DNA of 64,000 nucleotides. Origin: Devosia beringensis (GTDB taxonomy: Bacteria; Pseudomonadota; Alphaproteobacteria; Rhizobiales; Devosiaceae). The stretch lies in the NCBI RefSeq assembly GCF_014926585.1, contig NZ_CP045422.1:310001-374000 (forward strand), written 5' to 3'. Shown here piece after piece: positions 35,684 to 44,780 of the stretch. The notes below the pieces were generated by a model. That model saw only the letters and a list, made by a program, of their open reading frames with translations. It was not told where the DNA came from and ran no database searches. Position numbers and translations under genes: made by a program. The first letter of the stretch is position 1. Every line of letters begins with the position of its first letter.

Positions 35684-37195
35684 GTGAAAGCATCGGTCGT
35701 CGCGCATAAGGATTTTACGGTCAGCAAGATCGACGACCGGGTGTATGGGGCGTTTCTCGAACATCTCGGCCGCGCCATCTATGAGGGGATCTACGAGCCG
35801 GGCCACCCCACCGCCGATGCCGATGGCATGCGCGGTGACGTGGCCAAGCTGGTCAAGGACCTCAACGTGCCGGTAGTGCGCTATCCGGGCGGCAATTTCG
35901 TCTCCGCCTATAACTGGGAAGATGGCGTCGGGCCGCGCGAAGACCGCCCTACCCGGCTCGACCTGGCCTGGCACACGTCGGAGAGCAATGCCGTCGGCGT
36001 GCATGAATTTGCCGACTGGTGCGCAACGGTCGGCACGGAGATGATGCTGGCGGTGAACCTGGGGTCGCGCGGCGTCGACGAGGCGCGCAATTTCCTCGAA
36101 TATTGCAACCATCCCGGCGGCACCTATTGGAGCGACCTGCGCATCAAGAATGGCCGCAAGGAACCGTTCAATGTCAGGATGTGGTGCCTGGGCAATGAAA
36201 TGGACGGGCCCTGGCAGGTCGGCCACAAGGATGCCCATGAATATGGCAAGCTGGCCGCCAATACGGCGCGGGCCATGCGCATGTTCGATTCCAAGCTCGA
36301 ACTGATCGTCTGCGGATCATCGAATTCGGATATGGCCAGCTATCCCGACTGGGAGCGCATCGTGCTCGAACATACCTATGAGCATGTCGACCATATCAGC
36401 CTGCACATGTATTTCGCCAATCGCGACGACAACACGCCCAACTATCTGGGCCTGGCGGAAAAACTCGACACCTATATCGAGACCGTCGCCGCGACCATCA
36501 AGCAGGTGAAGGCCAAGAAGAAGTCCAAGAAGGACGTGTTCATCTCCTTTGACGAATGGAATGTCTGGTACCATTCCAACAAGAAGGACCGGGAAATCCT
36601 GGACGGCAATAGCGGCTGGCCGGAAGCGCCGGGCCTGCTGGAAGACATCTACAATTTCGAAGACGTGCTGATGGTGGGGCTGATCCTCAACACCTTCATT
36701 CGCCGTTCCGACGTGGTCAAGATTGCCTGCATTGCCCAGCTTGTGAACGTCATCGCCCCGATCATGACGGAAAAGGGCGGCCCGGCCTGGGCGCAGACCA
36801 TCTATTACCCCTACTATTTCGCCTCGGTCTTCGGTCGCGGCACGGCGCTGCAGCTGCGCACGAGTTCGCCCGGCTACGAGACGCCCCATGCCAAGGACAC
36901 AGCCTTTGTGGACGTGTCGGGCGTGCATAATGAAGTCGAGGGGACGCTCAGCTTCTTCCTGGTCAACCGCCACAGCAGCGACAGCATCACCACCGAAGTC
37001 AGCCTGCAGGGCTTCGGCGCCGGCACGATCATCGATCACCAGGTGATGACCCATACCAACCTAAAGGCCGTCAATACGGCGGGCAAGCAGGACGAAGTGG
37101 CACCGCGCAAGGGCGATGGCGCCCGCATCGAGGGCGGCACGCTGACCGTGACCCTGCCGCCCTATTCGTACCAGATGGTGCGCGTGAAGGTTTAG
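35684..37195 (+). CDS. Alpha-L-arabinofuranosidase, GH51
   Basis: 503-residue intracellular retaining arabinofuranosidase that removes terminal arabinofuranose from arabino- or arabinoxylo-oligosaccharides. The acid/base is Glu172 in CLGNEMDGPW and the nucleophile Glu291 in SFDEWNVWY; spacing and length fit GH51. The N-terminus VYGAFLEHLGRAIYEGIY is characteristic. GTG start after GGGAGGATAGA. No signal peptide, so substrates must be imported, presumably by the transporter encoded next. Confidence 0.95.
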   Translation: MKASVVAHKDFTVSKIDDRVYGAFLEHLGRAIYEGIYEPGHPTADADGMRGDVAKLVKDLNVPVVRYPGGNFVSAYNWEDGVGPREDRPTRLDLAWHTSESNAVGVHEFADWCATVGTEMMLAVNLGSRGVDEARNFLEYCNHPGGTYWSDLRIKNGRKEPFNVRMWCLGNEMDGPWQVGHKDAHEYGKLAANTARAMRMFDSKLELIVCGSSNSDMASYPDWERIVLEHTYEHVDHISLHMYFANRDDNTPNYLGLAEKLDTYIETVAATIKQVKAKKKSKKDVFISFDEWNVWYHSNKKDREILDGNSGWPEAPGLLEDIYNFEDVLMVGLILNTFIRRSDVVKIACIAQLVNVIAPIMTEKGGPAWAQTIYYPYYFASVFGRGTALQLRTSSPGYETPHAKDTAFVDVSGVHNEVEGTLSFFLVNRHSSDSITTEVSLQGFGAGTIIDHQVMTHTNLKAVNTAGKQDEVAPRKGDGARIEGGTLTVTLPPYSYQMVRVKV

Positions 37196-37202
37196 GCGGA
37201 CC

Positions 37203-37224
37203 GTCACATCCCATTGGATGTGAC
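37203..37224. promoter_or_regulatory. Perfect dyad after the GH51 gene
   Basis: GTCACATCC - CATT - GGATGTGAC, starting 8 bases after the GH51 stop. It can form a hairpin but no T-run follows, and its TCACA/TGTGA ends match the dyad upstream of the ArsR-type gene. It is either a processing hairpin or a regulator site for the transporter operon; sequence alone does not decide. Confidence 0.5.
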
Positions 37225-37252
37225 ACCACCTATTCCGCCAAAATGCTAACAG

Positions 37253-37270
37253 ACTGTCAGCATTGACAGT
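37253..37270. promoter_or_regulatory. Second dyad in the transporter leader
   Basis: ACTGTCA - GCAT - TGACAGT, a perfect 7-base inverted repeat about 180 bases before the binding-protein gene. Possible operator; regulator unknown. Confidence 0.4.
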
Positions 37271-37356
37271 AACGCAATGCCGTCGGGAGGCGCATCAGCA
37301 ATGGTGCGCCTCTCTGTTTTGTGTATCACGCTTTCAGATTCACATCACAATGCGCG

Positions 37357-37387
37357 TTGACATGAGGAGTCACCCCGTTAGTATGAT
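37357..37387 (+). promoter_or_regulatory. Possible sigma70-like promoter of the dipeptide-type transporter
   Basis: TTGACA hexamer followed 19 bases later by TATGAT (or 16 bases later by TAGTAT), about 66 bases before the binding-protein start. Both elements are good but the spacing is not ideal. Confidence 0.4.
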
Positions 37388-37452
37388 TTTTAACGGCGCC
37401 GAATGGTGTCGAATGGAACCCGGGAGGGGTTCTGCCATGGGAGGAAAAGGAT

Positions 37453-39378
37453 ATGGATAGACGCAGCTTCATGCTGGGTACCGCCGTCAGTGCCCTTATG
37501 CTATCGGCCAAGGGACTGGCTTTTGCACAAGAAGCCCAAGGCGTGGCGCCTGATCTGGCGCAGTTTCCCCGCAACGAAACCCTGATCATCCATAATCCGG
37601 AAGGCGTGATCCGCAATCCGGGCTGGTTCAACAACTGGGTGGTGGGTGCCGGTTCGGGCATTTCCAACGGACTGCACCAGCTCACAACCGACACATTCTG
37701 GCTGATCGACCCGGATGCGGGCATCGAAGGCGCCAGCGAGAACGCCATCTACAATTCACTGGCCGACGGGTTGTGGGACTATAATGACGACTTCACCGAA
37801 ATGACGGTGAAGCTCAAGCAGGGCATCTACTGGAGCGACGGCGTCGAATTTACCGCCGACGACGTGGTGTTCACGGTCGAAAAGCACAAGGCAACCCCGG
37901 GCCTGTCCCAGAACGGCGCCTATAATGCCCAGGTCGAAACGGTGGAAGCCGTCGACCCCTACACCGTCCACTTTACCCTCAAGGGCCCGAATTCGCGCTT
38001 CCATACACTGTTCGCGGTGCGCTGGACCGGCGCCTGGATCATGGCCAAGCACCATTTCGAGGGCGTCGAGGATATCCTGAGCTTCCCCAACGATCCGCCG
38101 CTGAGCCTGGGGCCCTATACGCTGCATTCCTACGACCCGAACGGCACCTGGTATATCTGGCAGCGCCGCGAGGACTGGGAGCGCACTGCGCTCGGCATGA
38201 TCGCCGAGCCCAAGCCCAAATTCATCATCTATCGCAACAATATCAGCCCGGACAATCGCCTGATCGAGATGCGCAATGGCAATCTCGACATGGTCCACGA
38301 TCTGTCGCCGGAAGCCACGTTCTCGATCATCGAGCAGGATCCGCAGATCCAGGGCTGGTTCCCCGGCTTCCCCTATGCCCATCCCGATCCGACGCTGGTG
38401 ATGGCCATCTTCAACCTGCAGAAGCCACTGTTCACGGACAAGCGTGTCCGCTGGGCGCTGGCCCTGATGCTCGACGCCCGCGCCATGTCCATGGCCTCCT
38501 ATCGCGGTGCGGCGACGCTATCAGCGATATCGGTGCCACCGACCGGCACCCATCCGCGGGACTACCATGCTCCCCTGCAGGAGTTCTTGACCAATTACGA
38601 GATCACGGCAGGCGGCAATACCGTCAAGCCCTATGATCCCACGATCGGCATGCAGATTGCCGACATGGTTCGGGGCCAGTTCCCGGATGCGCCGACCGAC
38701 GAAGATGCGGTTCGCAACGCTTTTGGCTATGGCTGGTGGAAGCAGGACCTGGTGACGGCGGAAGCACTGCTGATCGAAGCCGGCTTCAGCAAGAACGGCA
38801 ATCAGTGGATGATGCCGGACGGGCAGCCGTTCAGCTTCTCGGTGATGGTGCCCACCGACGGCGTGGTCAACCGGCTCGGGGCGATCATCGCCCAGACCTG
38901 GGCGCAGAACGGCATCGGCGCGGAAGTGGAAGCGGCCTCGGACACCTGGGACCGCCAGCGTATCGGCAATTACGACGTCAATATATCGTGGGCCGTGGAA
39001 ACCTGGGGCGGTCACCCCGACCTCAGCTTCTTCCTCGACAGCTACCATTCGGAATATATCCAGCCGCTGGGCACATCCCAGCCGGACCGCAACTGGATGC
39101 GCTGGCAGGATCCGCGGCTCGACGAGATCATCGAGAAGATCCGCGCCAGCGACTTCAATGATCCGAAGGGCATCGAGTATGGCCATGAATTCGTCAAGCT
39201 CCACCTCGAGGAGATGCCGAACATCCCGATCATGTCCTACAACGTGTTCTCGGTACAATCGAACCGGTTCTGGACGGGCTGGCCCAATGCCGACAACCCC
39301 TATGCCAATCCGGTGACCAACTGGTCGAACGGACGGTACATCTTCACCCAGATCAGCCCTGTCGAAGGGGCTGTGTAA
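37453..39378 (+). CDS. ABC transporter binding protein, dipeptide/oligosaccharide class (family 5)
   Basis: 641-residue solute-binding protein. The N-terminus DRRSFMLG followed by a hydrophobic stretch ending AFA (residue 25) is a twin-arginine-type signal. The family 5 core is clear (TVKLKQGIYWSDGVEFTADDVVF). It is larger than most dipeptide-binding proteins, as are homologues that bind plant oligosaccharides. Flanking GH51 and GH43-like genes make an arabinose-containing oligosaccharide the likely ligand (inference), rather than a peptide. Confidence 0.88.
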   Translation: MDRRSFMLGTAVSALMLSAKGLAFAQEAQGVAPDLAQFPRNETLIIHNPEGVIRNPGWFNNWVVGAGSGISNGLHQLTTDTFWLIDPDAGIEGASENAIYNSLADGLWDYNDDFTEMTVKLKQGIYWSDGVEFTADDVVFTVEKHKATPGLSQNGAYNAQVETVEAVDPYTVHFTLKGPNSRFHTLFAVRWTGAWIMAKHHFEGVEDILSFPNDPPLSLGPYTLHSYDPNGTWYIWQRREDWERTALGMIAEPKPKFIIYRNNISPDNRLIEMRNGNLDMVHDLSPEATFSIIEQDPQIQGWFPGFPYAHPDPTLVMAIFNLQKPLFTDKRVRWALALMLDARAMSMASYRGAATLSAISVPPTGTHPRDYHAPLQEFLTNYEITAGGNTVKPYDPTIGMQIADMVRGQFPDAPTDEDAVRNAFGYGWWKQDLVTAEALLIEAGFSKNGNQWMMPDGQPFSFSVMVPTDGVVNRLGAIIAQTWAQNGIGAEVEAASDTWDRQRIGNYDVNISWAVETWGGHPDLSFFLDSYHSEYIQPLGTSQPDRNWMRWQDPRLDEIIEKIRASDFNDPKGIEYGHEFVKLHLEEMPNIPIMSYNVFSVQSNRFWTGWPNADNPYANPVTNWSNGRYIFTQISPVEGAV

Positions 39379-39391
39379 GCGTCCTCCCGGG

Positions 39392-39413
39392 CGGCCCGGC
39401 TACGGCCGGGCTG
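39392..39413 (+). terminator. Stem-loop between binding-protein and permease genes
   Basis: Nine-base stem with core GCCCGGC - TACG - GCCGGGC, 14 bases after the binding-protein stop. Only a short CTTC follows, so partial attenuation or mRNA stabilisation is more likely than full termination. It is the third such hairpin after a binding-protein gene in this window. Confidence 0.55.
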
Positions 39414-39483
39414 CTTCGGGTGGGAATCGTGGGGAGTGATGGGCGGCGCCGCGGGAACCCCGGTGCAGCGGCTGGGAGTTCGT

Positions 39484-40488
39484 ATGCATAGTTATTTATG
39501 GTTTTTCGGAAAGCGGGTGCTGCAATTGTTCGCAGTCGTCTTCTGCGGCATCTCGGCCACCTTCCTGGTGACGCATCTGTCACCGATCGACCCGGTCGAG
39601 CAGGTATTGGGGCGACTTTCGGCCCGATCGAACCTGTCCCCCGAAGCCATTGCGGCGACACGCGCCGCGCTGACGGAAATGTATGGCACCGGGCAGCCCA
39701 TGCTGCAGCAATACTTCAACTTCTGGGCGCGGCTGCTGCGGGGCGATCTTGGTCCGTCACTGCTGGCCTTCCCGACCCCGGCCATGGATCTGGTGACACG
39801 GGCGATGCCCTGGACGCTGGGCCTGCTGGTCACCTCGACACTGATCACCTTTGTCGTCGGCAATTTGCTGGGCGCGCTGGCCGGCTACAATCCGGACAAC
39901 CGGTTCTTCAAGGCCTTCGGGCTGATCGCCATGGCGGTGCAGCCGATCCCCTATTACATCGTCGCCTTCATCCTGCTGATCGTGTTCGGCTTCCTCTGGC
40001 CGGTGCTGCCGATTTCGGGCGGCTTTGCCATGGATGTGCGGCCTGCCCCCACCTGGCAATTCGCCGGCTCAATCCTGGCGCATTCGATCCTGCCGGCGCT
40101 ATCGCTGGTGCTGGTCGGCTTTGGCGGCTGGTTCCTGGGCATGCGGGCGCTGGTCAGCAATGTCGTCAATGATGACTATGTCACCTATGCCGAGCTGGCC
40201 GGCGTCGCGCCACGGACCATTGTGGGCGCCTATGTGATCCGCAACGCACTGGTGCCGCAGCTGACCGCTTTGGCCATGGCGCTGGGCGGCGTGTTTTCGG
40301 GCACTGTCATCACCGAGCAGGTCTTCAACTATCCCGGTATCGGCTCGCTGCTGATCGACGCGGTGAACTATGGCGACTATTCGCTGGTGCTGGCGGTATC
40401 GACCGTGTCGATCACCGCGGTGGCCTTCTCCATCTTCATCATCGACATGCTGCACCCGCTGCTCGATCCACGCGTACGAGCGGAGTAG
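39484..40488 (+). CDS. ABC transporter permease, DppB type
   Basis: 334-residue permease of the dipeptide/oligopeptide class with six predicted helices. The DppB-like N-terminus (FFGKRVLQLFAVVFCGISATFLVTHL split by the first helix) and the EAA-type loop (DDYVTYAELAGVAPRTIVGAYVIRNALVP region) are present. ATG chosen after GGGAG; the longer frame upstream has no ribosome site. Pairs with the DppC-type permease four bases downstream. Confidence 0.9.
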   Translation: MHSYLWFFGKRVLQLFAVVFCGISATFLVTHLSPIDPVEQVLGRLSARSNLSPEAIAATRAALTEMYGTGQPMLQQYFNFWARLLRGDLGPSLLAFPTPAMDLVTRAMPWTLGLLVTSTLITFVVGNLLGALAGYNPDNRFFKAFGLIAMAVQPIPYYIVAFILLIVFGFLWPVLPISGGFAMDVRPAPTWQFAGSILAHSILPALSLVLVGFGGWFLGMRALVSNVVNDDYVTYAELAGVAPRTIVGAYVIRNALVPQLTALAMALGGVFSGTVITEQVFNYPGIGSLLIDAVNYGDYSLVLAVSTVSITAVAFSIFIIDMLHPLLDPRVRAE

Positions 40489-40492
40489 GCCC

Positions 40493-41350
40493 ATGTTCAG
40501 CGTTATCCGCGATCTCACGCGCTACAATATCGAGTTCACCATCGGCATGATCCTGGTCAGCCTGGTGGTGGTGTTTGCCGGCATGAGCTTTTTCTCGCCG
40601 GTCGACCCGACCCTGATCTATATGGCCATTCCGGACCAGCCGCCCTCGGGGCAATACTGGTTCGGCACCAATTCGCGCGGCCAGGACCTGTTCTGGCAAT
40701 TGTCGGCCGCGTTCCGCAACAGCCTGATCTTCGGCATTACCGTGGCGGTGCTGAGCCGCATCATCTCGATCACCGTCGGGTTGCTCAGTGGCTATGTCGG
40801 CGGCTGGGTCGACCGGGCGCTGATGTTCATCAACGACATCTTCGTGGCCGTGCCGATCTTTCCGATCCTGGTGCTGTTCTATTTCGTGCTGCGCAACGAC
40901 ATGGACAGCTTCACCTTGGCCTTGATCATGGCCTGCTTCGGCTGGCCATTCGATGCGCGGCTGATCCGCTCGGTGGCGCTGGGCCTCAAACAGCGCGAGT
41001 TCACCCGGCACGCCACCTTTGCCGGCATGAGCACGCCGAAAATCCTGCTCGAAGAGCACCTGCCCTATGTGATGCCGATCATCTTTGCCACCTTCATGAA
41101 CAACATGCTGTGGTCGATCGGGCTTGAGGTGACGCTGGCCGTGCTGGGCTTCACCAATCTGAACAATCCCACCATCGGGACCGTGCTGTACTGGGCCATT
41201 TCGCACTCGGCGATCGTGGTGGGCGTGTGGTGGTGGATCGTCATCCCGGTGATCCTGATCGTCATGACGTTCCTGGGCCTGTTCCTGCTGGCGGTCAGCA
41301 TGAACGAATATATCGACCCCCGAAGCCGGCTGCGGAGGATGGGCGCATGA
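40493..41350 (+). CDS. ABC transporter permease, DppC type
   Basis: 285-residue permease with five or six helices. The DppC-like HLFGTDxxGRD motif appears as YWFGTNSRGQDLFWQL, and the EAA loop as KQREFTRHATFAGMSTPKILLEEHLP. Start at the ATG after GGAG and a stop overlap; an earlier open frame is shadow. It overlaps the following ATPase start as ATGA. Confidence 0.9.
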   Translation: MFSVIRDLTRYNIEFTIGMILVSLVVVFAGMSFFSPVDPTLIYMAIPDQPPSGQYWFGTNSRGQDLFWQLSAAFRNSLIFGITVAVLSRIISITVGLLSGYVGGWVDRALMFINDIFVAVPIFPILVLFYFVLRNDMDSFTLALIMACFGWPFDARLIRSVALGLKQREFTRHATFAGMSTPKILLEEHLPYVMPIIFATFMNNMLWSIGLEVTLAVLGFTNLNNPTIGTVLYWAISHSAIVVGVWWWIVIPVILIVMTFLGLFLLAVSMNEYIDPRSRLRRMGA

Positions 41351-42384
41351 CCCAGGACAGAAACGACATTCTGACGGTCGACGGGCTCAAGGCCTATTAC
41401 CAGATGGACTATTTCGGCGTGCATCGCGAGGTGCGGGCGGTCGACGACATCACCATGACGGTGCGGCGCAACGAGGTCTATGGCATTGCCGGCGAGAGCT
41501 CCTCGGGCAAGACCAGCTTCATCAAGGTGCTGGCGGCGGCGATACGGCCGCCGATGCGGATCGTGGCCGGCACAGCCAAATATGACTTCAAGGGCAAGTC
41601 CTTTGACGTGGCGGACGCCACCGAGGCGCAGATCGAGGCGGTGCGCTGGAAGCATCTGAGCTACATCATGCAGGGCTCGATGAGCGTGCTCAACCCGGTG
41701 CGGCGCATCGGCAAGACCTTCGAGGACTTTGCCAAGCGACCGCTGGGGCTGAGCGGGACGGCCTATAAAGAGCGGGTGCAAAACCATCTCGAGCGGCTCA
41801 AGCTGCCGGCCGATGTGCTGAGCGCCTATCCGCATGAGCTCAGCGGGGGCATGCGGCAGCGCGTGACCATCGGGCTGGCCACGGTGTGCCACCCCGAATT
41901 CGTCATTGCCGACGAGCCGACCACGGCGCTCGACGTGGTGGTGCAAAAGGAAGTGCTCGGGCTGATCCGGGAGATCCAGCAGGACATGGGATCGTCCGTG
42001 GTTTTCGTCACTCATGACATGAGCGTGCACGCCAATATGGCCGACCGGGTGGGCATAATCTATGCCGGGCGGCTGGTGGAGGAAGGGCCGACGCGGGACA
42101 TGTTCTTCGCCCCCAAGCATCCCTATACCGCCCATCTGGTGGCCAGCCTGCCGCGCATCGGCGATACCACGCAGCGCCCGGCGCTGGAGGGACGGCCGCC
42201 GAGCCTGGCCGAGCCGCCCGCGGGCTGCCGGTTTCACCCGCGCTGCCCGCTGGCGATCGATAAATGCAAGACCGACGTGCCGCCGCTGGAAACCGTGGCG
42301 CCCGACCACCGCACGGCCTGCTGGCGCTGGCGGGATGTCGAGCCGCTGGTGGCGCCGCAGCGGGTCAGCGAGGTGATGGCATGA
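41347..42384 (+). CDS. ABC transporter ATPase, DppD type
   Basis: 345-residue ATPase with Walker A GESSSGKTS, signature LSGGMRQRVTIGLA, Walker B FVIADEPTTALD and the C-terminal oligopeptide/dipeptide ABC tail (AGCRFHPRCPLAIDKC), whose cysteines bind a 4Fe-4S cluster in some homologues. Overlaps the genes on both sides by four bases. It powers the transporter with the DppF-type partner. Confidence 0.92.
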   Translation: MTQDRNDILTVDGLKAYYQMDYFGVHREVRAVDDITMTVRRNEVYGIAGESSSGKTSFIKVLAAAIRPPMRIVAGTAKYDFKGKSFDVADATEAQIEAVRWKHLSYIMQGSMSVLNPVRRIGKTFEDFAKRPLGLSGTAYKERVQNHLERLKLPADVLSAYPHELSGGMRQRVTIGLATVCHPEFVIADEPTTALDVVVQKEVLGLIREIQQDMGSSVVFVTHDMSVHANMADRVGIIYAGRLVEEGPTRDMFFAPKHPYTAHLVASLPRIGDTTQRPALEGRPPSLAEPPAGCRFHPRCPLAIDKCKTDVPPLETVAPDHRTACWRWRDVEPLVAPQRVSEVMA

Positions 42385-43301
42385 CGCCGCTATTGGAAGT
42401 GCGCAACGTGTCCAAGCGCTTTGCCATGGGCGGGGTGTTCGGGCGCAAGGTGGTCGATGCGGTGCAGGATGCCAGCCTGACGCTGAGCGCGGAAAAGCCG
42501 GAGATCTTCACCATCATTGGCGAGAGCGGCTCGGGCAAGACGACGCTGGCGCGGATGATCCTGGGGCTGGAACTGCCGACGAGCGGCGAGATCAGCTTTG
42601 CCGGCAAGACGGTGAGCCATCGGGTCGGGCGGCAGGAGCGGCTCGACTTCATGGCCAAGGTGCAGCCGGTGTTCCAGAACCCGTTCGAGGCGTTCAACCC
42701 GCTCAAGCGGATCGACCGGTATCTGGAATCCACCGCGCGGCAGTTTCTCAAGCTCAAACAGCAGGATGACCTCGATGGCGCGATGGATGGGGCGCTGCAG
42801 AAGGTCGGGCTGAGCCTGGCCGAGGTCAAGGGCCGCTATCCGAACGAAATGAGCGGCGGGCAGCTGCAGCGGGCGGCGATCGCGCGGGCGCTGATCCCCA
42901 ATCCGCCGCTGCTGGTGGCCGACGAACCGGTCAGCATGGTGGATGCCAGCCTGCGCATGAGCATCGTCAACCTGCTGCGCGAGCTGCGCGACAGCCTGGG
43001 CGTCTCGGTGATCTACATCACCCATGACCTGGCGACGGCCTATTACATTTCCAACCGGCTGATCATCATGCAGCGCGGGCGGATCGTCGAAATGGGCGAT
43101 GCGCGCACGGTGCTGGACAATCCCGAACACCCCTATTCGCGGCTGCTCAAGGCCAGCGTGCTGAGCACCGAGGATGCGGGGGCGGGCAAGCTGGCCACCG
43201 ATCCGGGCATGGTGGCGCTGGCCAGCGATGCGATGGGGCGGCCGGGCAGACTGGTGGACCGGGCGGATGGACGGATGGTGCGGGTCTATGAGGGTGTGTG
43301 A
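42381..43301 (+). CDS. ABC transporter ATPase, DppF type
   Basis: 306-residue second ATPase with Walker A GESGSGKTT, signature MSGGQLQRAAIARAL and Walker B LLVADEPVSMVDASL. The Cys-rich end of the partner ATPase is absent, as is common for DppF. The ATG overlaps the previous stop as ATGA and the stop overlaps the GH43-like gene as TGATG, so the glycosidase is a member of the transporter operon. Confidence 0.92.
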   Translation: MTPLLEVRNVSKRFAMGGVFGRKVVDAVQDASLTLSAEKPEIFTIIGESGSGKTTLARMILGLELPTSGEISFAGKTVSHRVGRQERLDFMAKVQPVFQNPFEAFNPLKRIDRYLESTARQFLKLKQQDDLDGAMDGALQKVGLSLAEVKGRYPNEMSGGQLQRAAIARALIPNPPLLVADEPVSMVDASLRMSIVNLLRELRDSLGVSVIYITHDLATAYYISNRLIIMQRGRIVEMGDARTVLDNPEHPYSRLLKASVLSTEDAGAGKLATDPGMVALASDAMGRPGRLVDRADGRMVRVYEGV

Positions 43302-44251
43302 TGAGTAAAGCGATCTATCGCGATCCGATCGAGGACGGCGCGGCGGACCCCACGGTGATCCGGCGCGAGGGCACGGACGAATGGTGGATGTTCTATACCA
43401 ACCGGCGGGCCAATGCGGGCGGACCGGGCTTCAGCTGGATCCATGGCTCGCCCATCGGGGTGGCGGTGTCGCGCGATGACGGCGCGAGCTGGACGTATCG
43501 CGGCACGGTGGCGGGGCTGGACGATCCGAAGGACGTCGGCCAGCTCAATACGCATTGGGCGCCCGAGGTGATCTGGGCCGAGGGGCAGTACCACATGTTC
43601 CTGAGCTATATTACCGGGGTGCCGGACGGCTGGAAGGTACCGCGGACCATCTTGCAGTTCACCAGCCCGGATCTGGAAACCTGGACGCGGGTGGGACCGC
43701 TGGCGTTATCGAGCGACAATGTCATCGATGCCTGCGTGTTGCGTAGCCCGGATGGGCTGTGGCGGCTGTGGTACAAGGACGAGGGCCAGGGCTCGAGCAC
43801 GTGGAGCGCCACCAGCACCGATATGCTCAACTGGACGCTCGAAGGGCTGGTGCTGCCGGGATCGCCCGACGCCCCGCCGCATGAGGGGCCCAATGTGTTC
43901 CAGATGGGCGGCTGGTACTGGCTGATCGTCGATGAATGGCGCGGCCAGGGAGTCTATCGCTCGGATGATACGATCAACTGGGTGCGGCAGGGGCTGATCG
44001 GCGATCAGCCCGGCGCCGCGCCCGACGACACGCGCTTCATGCGTCATGCCGATGTGGTAGTGGCCGGCAACCACGGGGCGCTCTACTATTTTACCCATCC
44101 CGAATGGGACGAGCTGGGCCAGCCCAAGGGGCCGCCCGATGCCGCGGCGCGGCGCACGGCGGTGCATCAGGGGCGGCTGACGGTGGTCGATGGGGTGCTG
44201 GTGCTGCATCGGGACGTGGCGGCGGATGTGGGATTGCTCAAGGCGTCCTGA
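43301..44251 (+). CDS. GH43-like glycosidase (five-bladed propeller)
   Basis: 316-residue cytoplasmic protein with the repeating beta-propeller pattern of clan GH-F (YHMFLSYI, WRLWYKDEG, YWLIVDEW, LYYFTHPEW). Candidate catalytic residues are the Asp in GAADPTVI near residue 16, the Asp in VIDACVL and the Glu in HEGPNVF, in the order expected for GH43. It probably acts on arabinose- or xylose-containing oligosaccharides together with the GH51 enzyme. Subfamily and exact activity are not certain. It ends 14 bases inside the convergent acetyltransferase gene. Confidence 0.8.
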   Translation: MSKAIYRDPIEDGAADPTVIRREGTDEWWMFYTNRRANAGGPGFSWIHGSPIGVAVSRDDGASWTYRGTVAGLDDPKDVGQLNTHWAPEVIWAEGQYHMFLSYITGVPDGWKVPRTILQFTSPDLETWTRVGPLALSSDNVIDACVLRSPDGLWRLWYKDEGQGSSTWSATSTDMLNWTLEGLVLPGSPDAPPHEGPNVFQMGGWYWLIVDEWRGQGVYRSDDTINWVRQGLIGDQPGAAPDDTRFMRHADVVVAGNHGALYYFTHPEWDELGQPKGPPDAAARRTAVHQGRLTVVDGVLVLHRDVAADVGLLKAS

Positions 44252-44780
44252 ACGAGCCTTCGTGCTGCCGTTCGAGCAGGATGGTGGGCGCGTCCTTATA
44301 GGTGCTGCGCGCATATTCGCGATAGCCGAGGGCGGCGGCGAGGCGCAGCGAGGGCGCGTTGGCGGGGTCGATGAGGCAGACGGTGCGCGTCAGCCCCTGC
44401 CCTTCCGCCCAATCAAGCAGACCGATCAGGGCTTCACGGGCCAGGCCGCGGCCATGCCAGGCAGGCAGCAGGACCCAGCCGGCCTCGGGGGCGCCACCCA
44501 AAGCCGGCTCAATGGCTCGCTGAAAATCGGCCAGGCCAAATTCGCCGACCAGGGCGCCGGTGGCCCGGTCGGTGGCCAAGAGATAGCCGTAACCGCAGAG
44601 TGACCAGAGGCCGGCATAGCGCAGCAGACGCGCCCAGACTTCCTCGGGCGTGCTCGGCCGACCGCCGATGAAGCGGACGACCGTCGGATCGGCCCAGAGG
44701 GCGCAACAGGCGCCAAAATCGTCAGCCGTATGGGGGCGCAGGATCAGGCGATCGGTGGTGATGACCGGCGCGACGCCCAT
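44238..44780 (-). CDS. GNAT-family N-acetyltransferase
   Basis: 180-residue acetyltransferase of the RimJ/RimL-like group. It begins ITTDRLILRPHTADDF, has the acetyl-CoA site region LLPAWHGRGLAREAL (Q/R-x-x-G-x-A pattern) and a C-terminal NAPSLRLAAALGYRE. Substrate unknown. The start overlaps the peptidase stop as TGATG, so the two are co-translated. Confidence 0.88.
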   Translation of the reverse strand: MGVAPVITTDRLILRPHTADDFGACCALWADPTVVRFIGGRPSTPEEVWARLLRYAGLWSLCGYGYLLATDRATGALVGEFGLADFQRAIEPALGGAPEAGWVLLPAWHGRGLAREALIGLLDWAEGQGLTRTVCLIDPANAPSLRLAAALGYREYARSTYKDAPTILLERQHEGSFRTP

